Shown here piece by piece: positions 32,789-33,758 of a stretch of DNA of 33,758 nt. Below the pieces are notes generated by a model. It was not told the DNA's origin. It saw only the letters and a program-made list of their open reading frames with translations, and ran no database searches. The position numbers and the translations under genes were made by a program. This stretch comes from Candidatus Heimdallarchaeota archaeon (GTDB lineage Archaea; Asgardarchaeota; Heimdallarchaeia; Heimdallarchaeales; Heimdallarchaeaceae): NCBI GenBank assembly GCA_021399345.1, contig JAAFKI010000074.1, forward strand, positions 1 through 33,758. The letters are read 5' to 3'. The stretch's first letter is position 1. Each line of letters starts with the position of its first letter.

Positions 32789-32929
32789 GTCTTATCATTT
32801 AACTAAAATTGATTTGAGATAAAAATCTTGCCAATGATTAGCAATAATTCTTACTTCGGTACATCATTCCTGGGGTGTTTTAATAGCTTTTTTTAACTAT
32901 TAGAGTAACCTTTCCAGAGATGAAACATG

Positions 32930-33009
32930 ATGTACAAACCAAGATATGATCCTATAATCCAGAAGAAGGAGACGATGGTATTTTACCACCTATGTGGTTC
33001 CCAAACTGA
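32930..33009 (+). pseudogene. Micro-ORF C: broken copy of the YDPxEGD...PPxWxP peptide family
   Basis: Reading from ATG 32927/32930 gives MYKPRYDP in one frame, and the rest of the family pattern (YNPEEGD, then ILPPMWFP and a TGA stop at 33007-33009) continues in another frame. The break is an 8-nt near-tandem duplication, TATGATCC (32945-32952) followed by TATAATCC (32953-32960). Removing one copy restores a 23-residue family member. GATG-N4-ATG precedes the first ATG, as in copies A and B. It lies 130 nt beyond the 3' end of the 23S rRNA gene, facing it. If not an assembly error, this is a recent loss, or the peptide needs frameshifting. Confidence 0.6.
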
Positions 33010-33134
33010 AAAAATTTTAGTTGATGAACCTCTTTCTATAGCTAGCTTCAATATTTTTCTTAACAAGAAACTTTATAGTAAACTAAAATTAGCTGACAAT
33101 AACTCTCCTAGAATCTGACGAACCGATTTCCATT

Positions 33135-33758
33135 TTACCTAACTACGCTTGAGCAATTAGTGATTGTGGGCTAAACATCTCGCCGAAGCTCGACGCGTAC
33201 ACCCCAATTCTATCAACCGGATCTTCTTTCCGCGCTCTCATCTATATCGAAGGTTACTGTCACCAGTCCCCTTATAGTGATACAGAGTGGGTGATTCGTT
33301 TCGAGAGTAGCTTCGAGCGTTGATGCATTCCGCTCTTATCTACGAGGGCTTAGCTACCCGGCGATACCCTTTAGGATAACCGGTACACCAGAGGCCCCAG
33401 CCGCCTGTTCCTCTCGTACTGTGGAGACTTTACTCTCAATCACCCGCCAGCACCATCAGATAGAATCCAACCTGTTTTGCGTGAATTTAAGCCCGAGTAT
33501 TGATCTTCGATAGAAGGGATTTCCCGTAAGGGGGGTTTACAACTATCAAAGACTTTTACATACTTGGATGAAGTTCAATTGAAGTATTACTACTATACTT
33601 CTACAGAACTCCACTATAGCTTAAATCCATCTCACAACGGTCTAAACCCAGCTCACGTTCCCTTTTAATGGGCGAACAACCCCACTCTTGGCGGCTGAAT
33701 CACCACCAAGCTAGGAAGAGCCGACATCGAGGTAGCAAGCCGTGAGGTCGATGTGAAC
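33135..33758 (-). rRNA. 23S ribosomal RNA, 3' part (continues past window end)
   Basis: The minus strand carries domains V and VI: GTTCACATCGACCTCACGG at the window edge, the CCTCGATGTCGGCTCTTCC and GAGCTGGGTTTAGACCG blocks of the peptidyl-transferase centre, and the sarcin-ricin loop AGTACGAGAGGAAC. It ends in ACTAATTGCTCAAGCG near 33140. The 3' end is estimated by comparison with E. coli and is accurate to perhaps 15 nt. A 155-nt insertion (33475-33629) interrupts the H93 region. No 5S gene follows within the next 350 bases, which instead hold a micro-ORF remnant and the pyrophosphatase gene. Confidence 0.97.
33475..33629 (-). other. 155-nt insertion (probable archaeal intron) in the 23S peptidyl-transferase centre
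   Basis: On the minus strand the conserved exon GGGTTTAGACCGTTGTGAGA should be followed directly by CAGGTTGG, as in E. coli where GTGAGA-CAGTTCGG spans A2600/C2601. Instead 155 extra bases intervene; a one-base ambiguity in the junction remains. The ends of the insertion pair (GGATTTAAGC with GCTTAAATTC, 10 pairs including one G-U). The exon GTGA can pair with intron TCAC, giving a relaxed bulge-helix-bulge shape of the kind cut by the archaeal splicing endonuclease. Inner hairpins include GAAGTAT/ATACTTC. It is too short for a homing endonuclease, and no group I core was recognised. Confidence 0.8.

Noticed and set aside
32983..32997. TTACCACCTATGTGG in micro-ORF C as a relative of the 36-bp palindromes
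   Set aside because: The shared TTACCAC/GTGG arises from the codons of the LPPMW motif. The centre is 4 nt instead of 16 and the outer arm bases are missing.
32927..33118. 63-codon plus-strand ORF beside the 23S gene
   Set aside because: Only its first eight codons fit the micropeptide family; the rest is a frame-shifted reading and runs close to the rRNA end. Reported instead as a broken micro-ORF.
33475..33629. Group I intron
   Set aside because: The segment is shorter than known group I cores and no P/Q/R/S elements were recognised; the paired ends fit a relaxed bulge-helix-bulge better.

Overview
The window is about 34 kb of low-GC archaeal DNA. It carries the large subunit of the archaeal D-family DNA polymerase, an Orc1/Cdc6 initiator, an archaeal-type tRNA-guanine transglycosylase (archaeosine pathway), an SmAP3-like Lsm protein, ribosomal protein uS10, TATA-box promoters that often place the start codon at or next to the predicted transcript start, and origin recognition boxes. 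A second EF-2-like GTPase without the diphthamide loop, a gelsolin-like protein next to a ubiquitin-like (MoaD/SAMP) protein, and a 23S rRNA gene with no 5S after it all fit an Asgard archaeon (Heimdall- or Loki-like). The lineage is inferred from gene content only.

Layout. 1-82: tRNA-Ser(UGA). 177-2347 (minus): MoaD/ubiquitin-like protein, gelsolin-like protein and archaeosortase. 2435-5992 (minus): PolD large subunit. 6137-10854 (plus): RNase H-fold protein, MoxR AAA+ ATPase with its VWA partner, and a four-part PAPS-reductase-like enzyme. 10928-14007 (plus): Lsm protein, TgtA and an unknown, possibly OB-fold protein. 14012-14830 (minus): uS10 and a coiled-coil protein. 14968-16953 (plus): EF-2 paralogue. 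17053-20087 (minus): MTA/SAH deaminase family amidohydrolase, Orc1/Cdc6 and a small HTH protein. 20179-24124: DUF6788-like protein, M42 aminopeptidase, HTH regulator and zinc-ribbon protein, separated by three unusually rich intergenic regions. 24140-29508 (minus): FtsX-type ABC exporter, type IV pilin-like protein, coiled-coil/wHTH protein and a divergent TGT-family enzyme. 29917-32788 (minus): small membrane protein, GTP-PEPCK and inorganic pyrophosphatase. About 33135 to the window end (minus): 3' part of 23S rRNA.

The most striking material is non-coding or very small. (1) Three origin-recognition-box-like sequences align base for base without gaps. Two of them are inverted around an AT-rich core at 23590-23769, which makes a strong oriC candidate 4 kb from orc1/cdc6; the third lies at 20921-20942 among seven TTCACAA motifs. 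(2) Three copies of a 36-bp palindrome with identical 16-nt centres lie between these two regions. (3) A family of 21-22 residue micro-ORFs (pattern YDPxEGD...PPxWxP-stop) occurs twice at 22.5-22.7 kb and once, broken by an 8-nt tandem duplication, at 32.9 kb next to the rRNA gene. (4) A 155-nt insertion, probably an intron, interrupts the 23S rRNA at the peptidyl-transferase centre.

Functional themes are DNA replication (PolD, Orc1/Cdc6, candidate origin), tRNA or DNA deazaguanine modification (TgtA plus a TGT paralogue), translation (uS10, EF-2 paralogue, 23S, tRNA-Ser), cell-surface biogenesis (archaeosortase, pilin-like protein, ABC exporter) and central metabolism (PEPCK, PPase).
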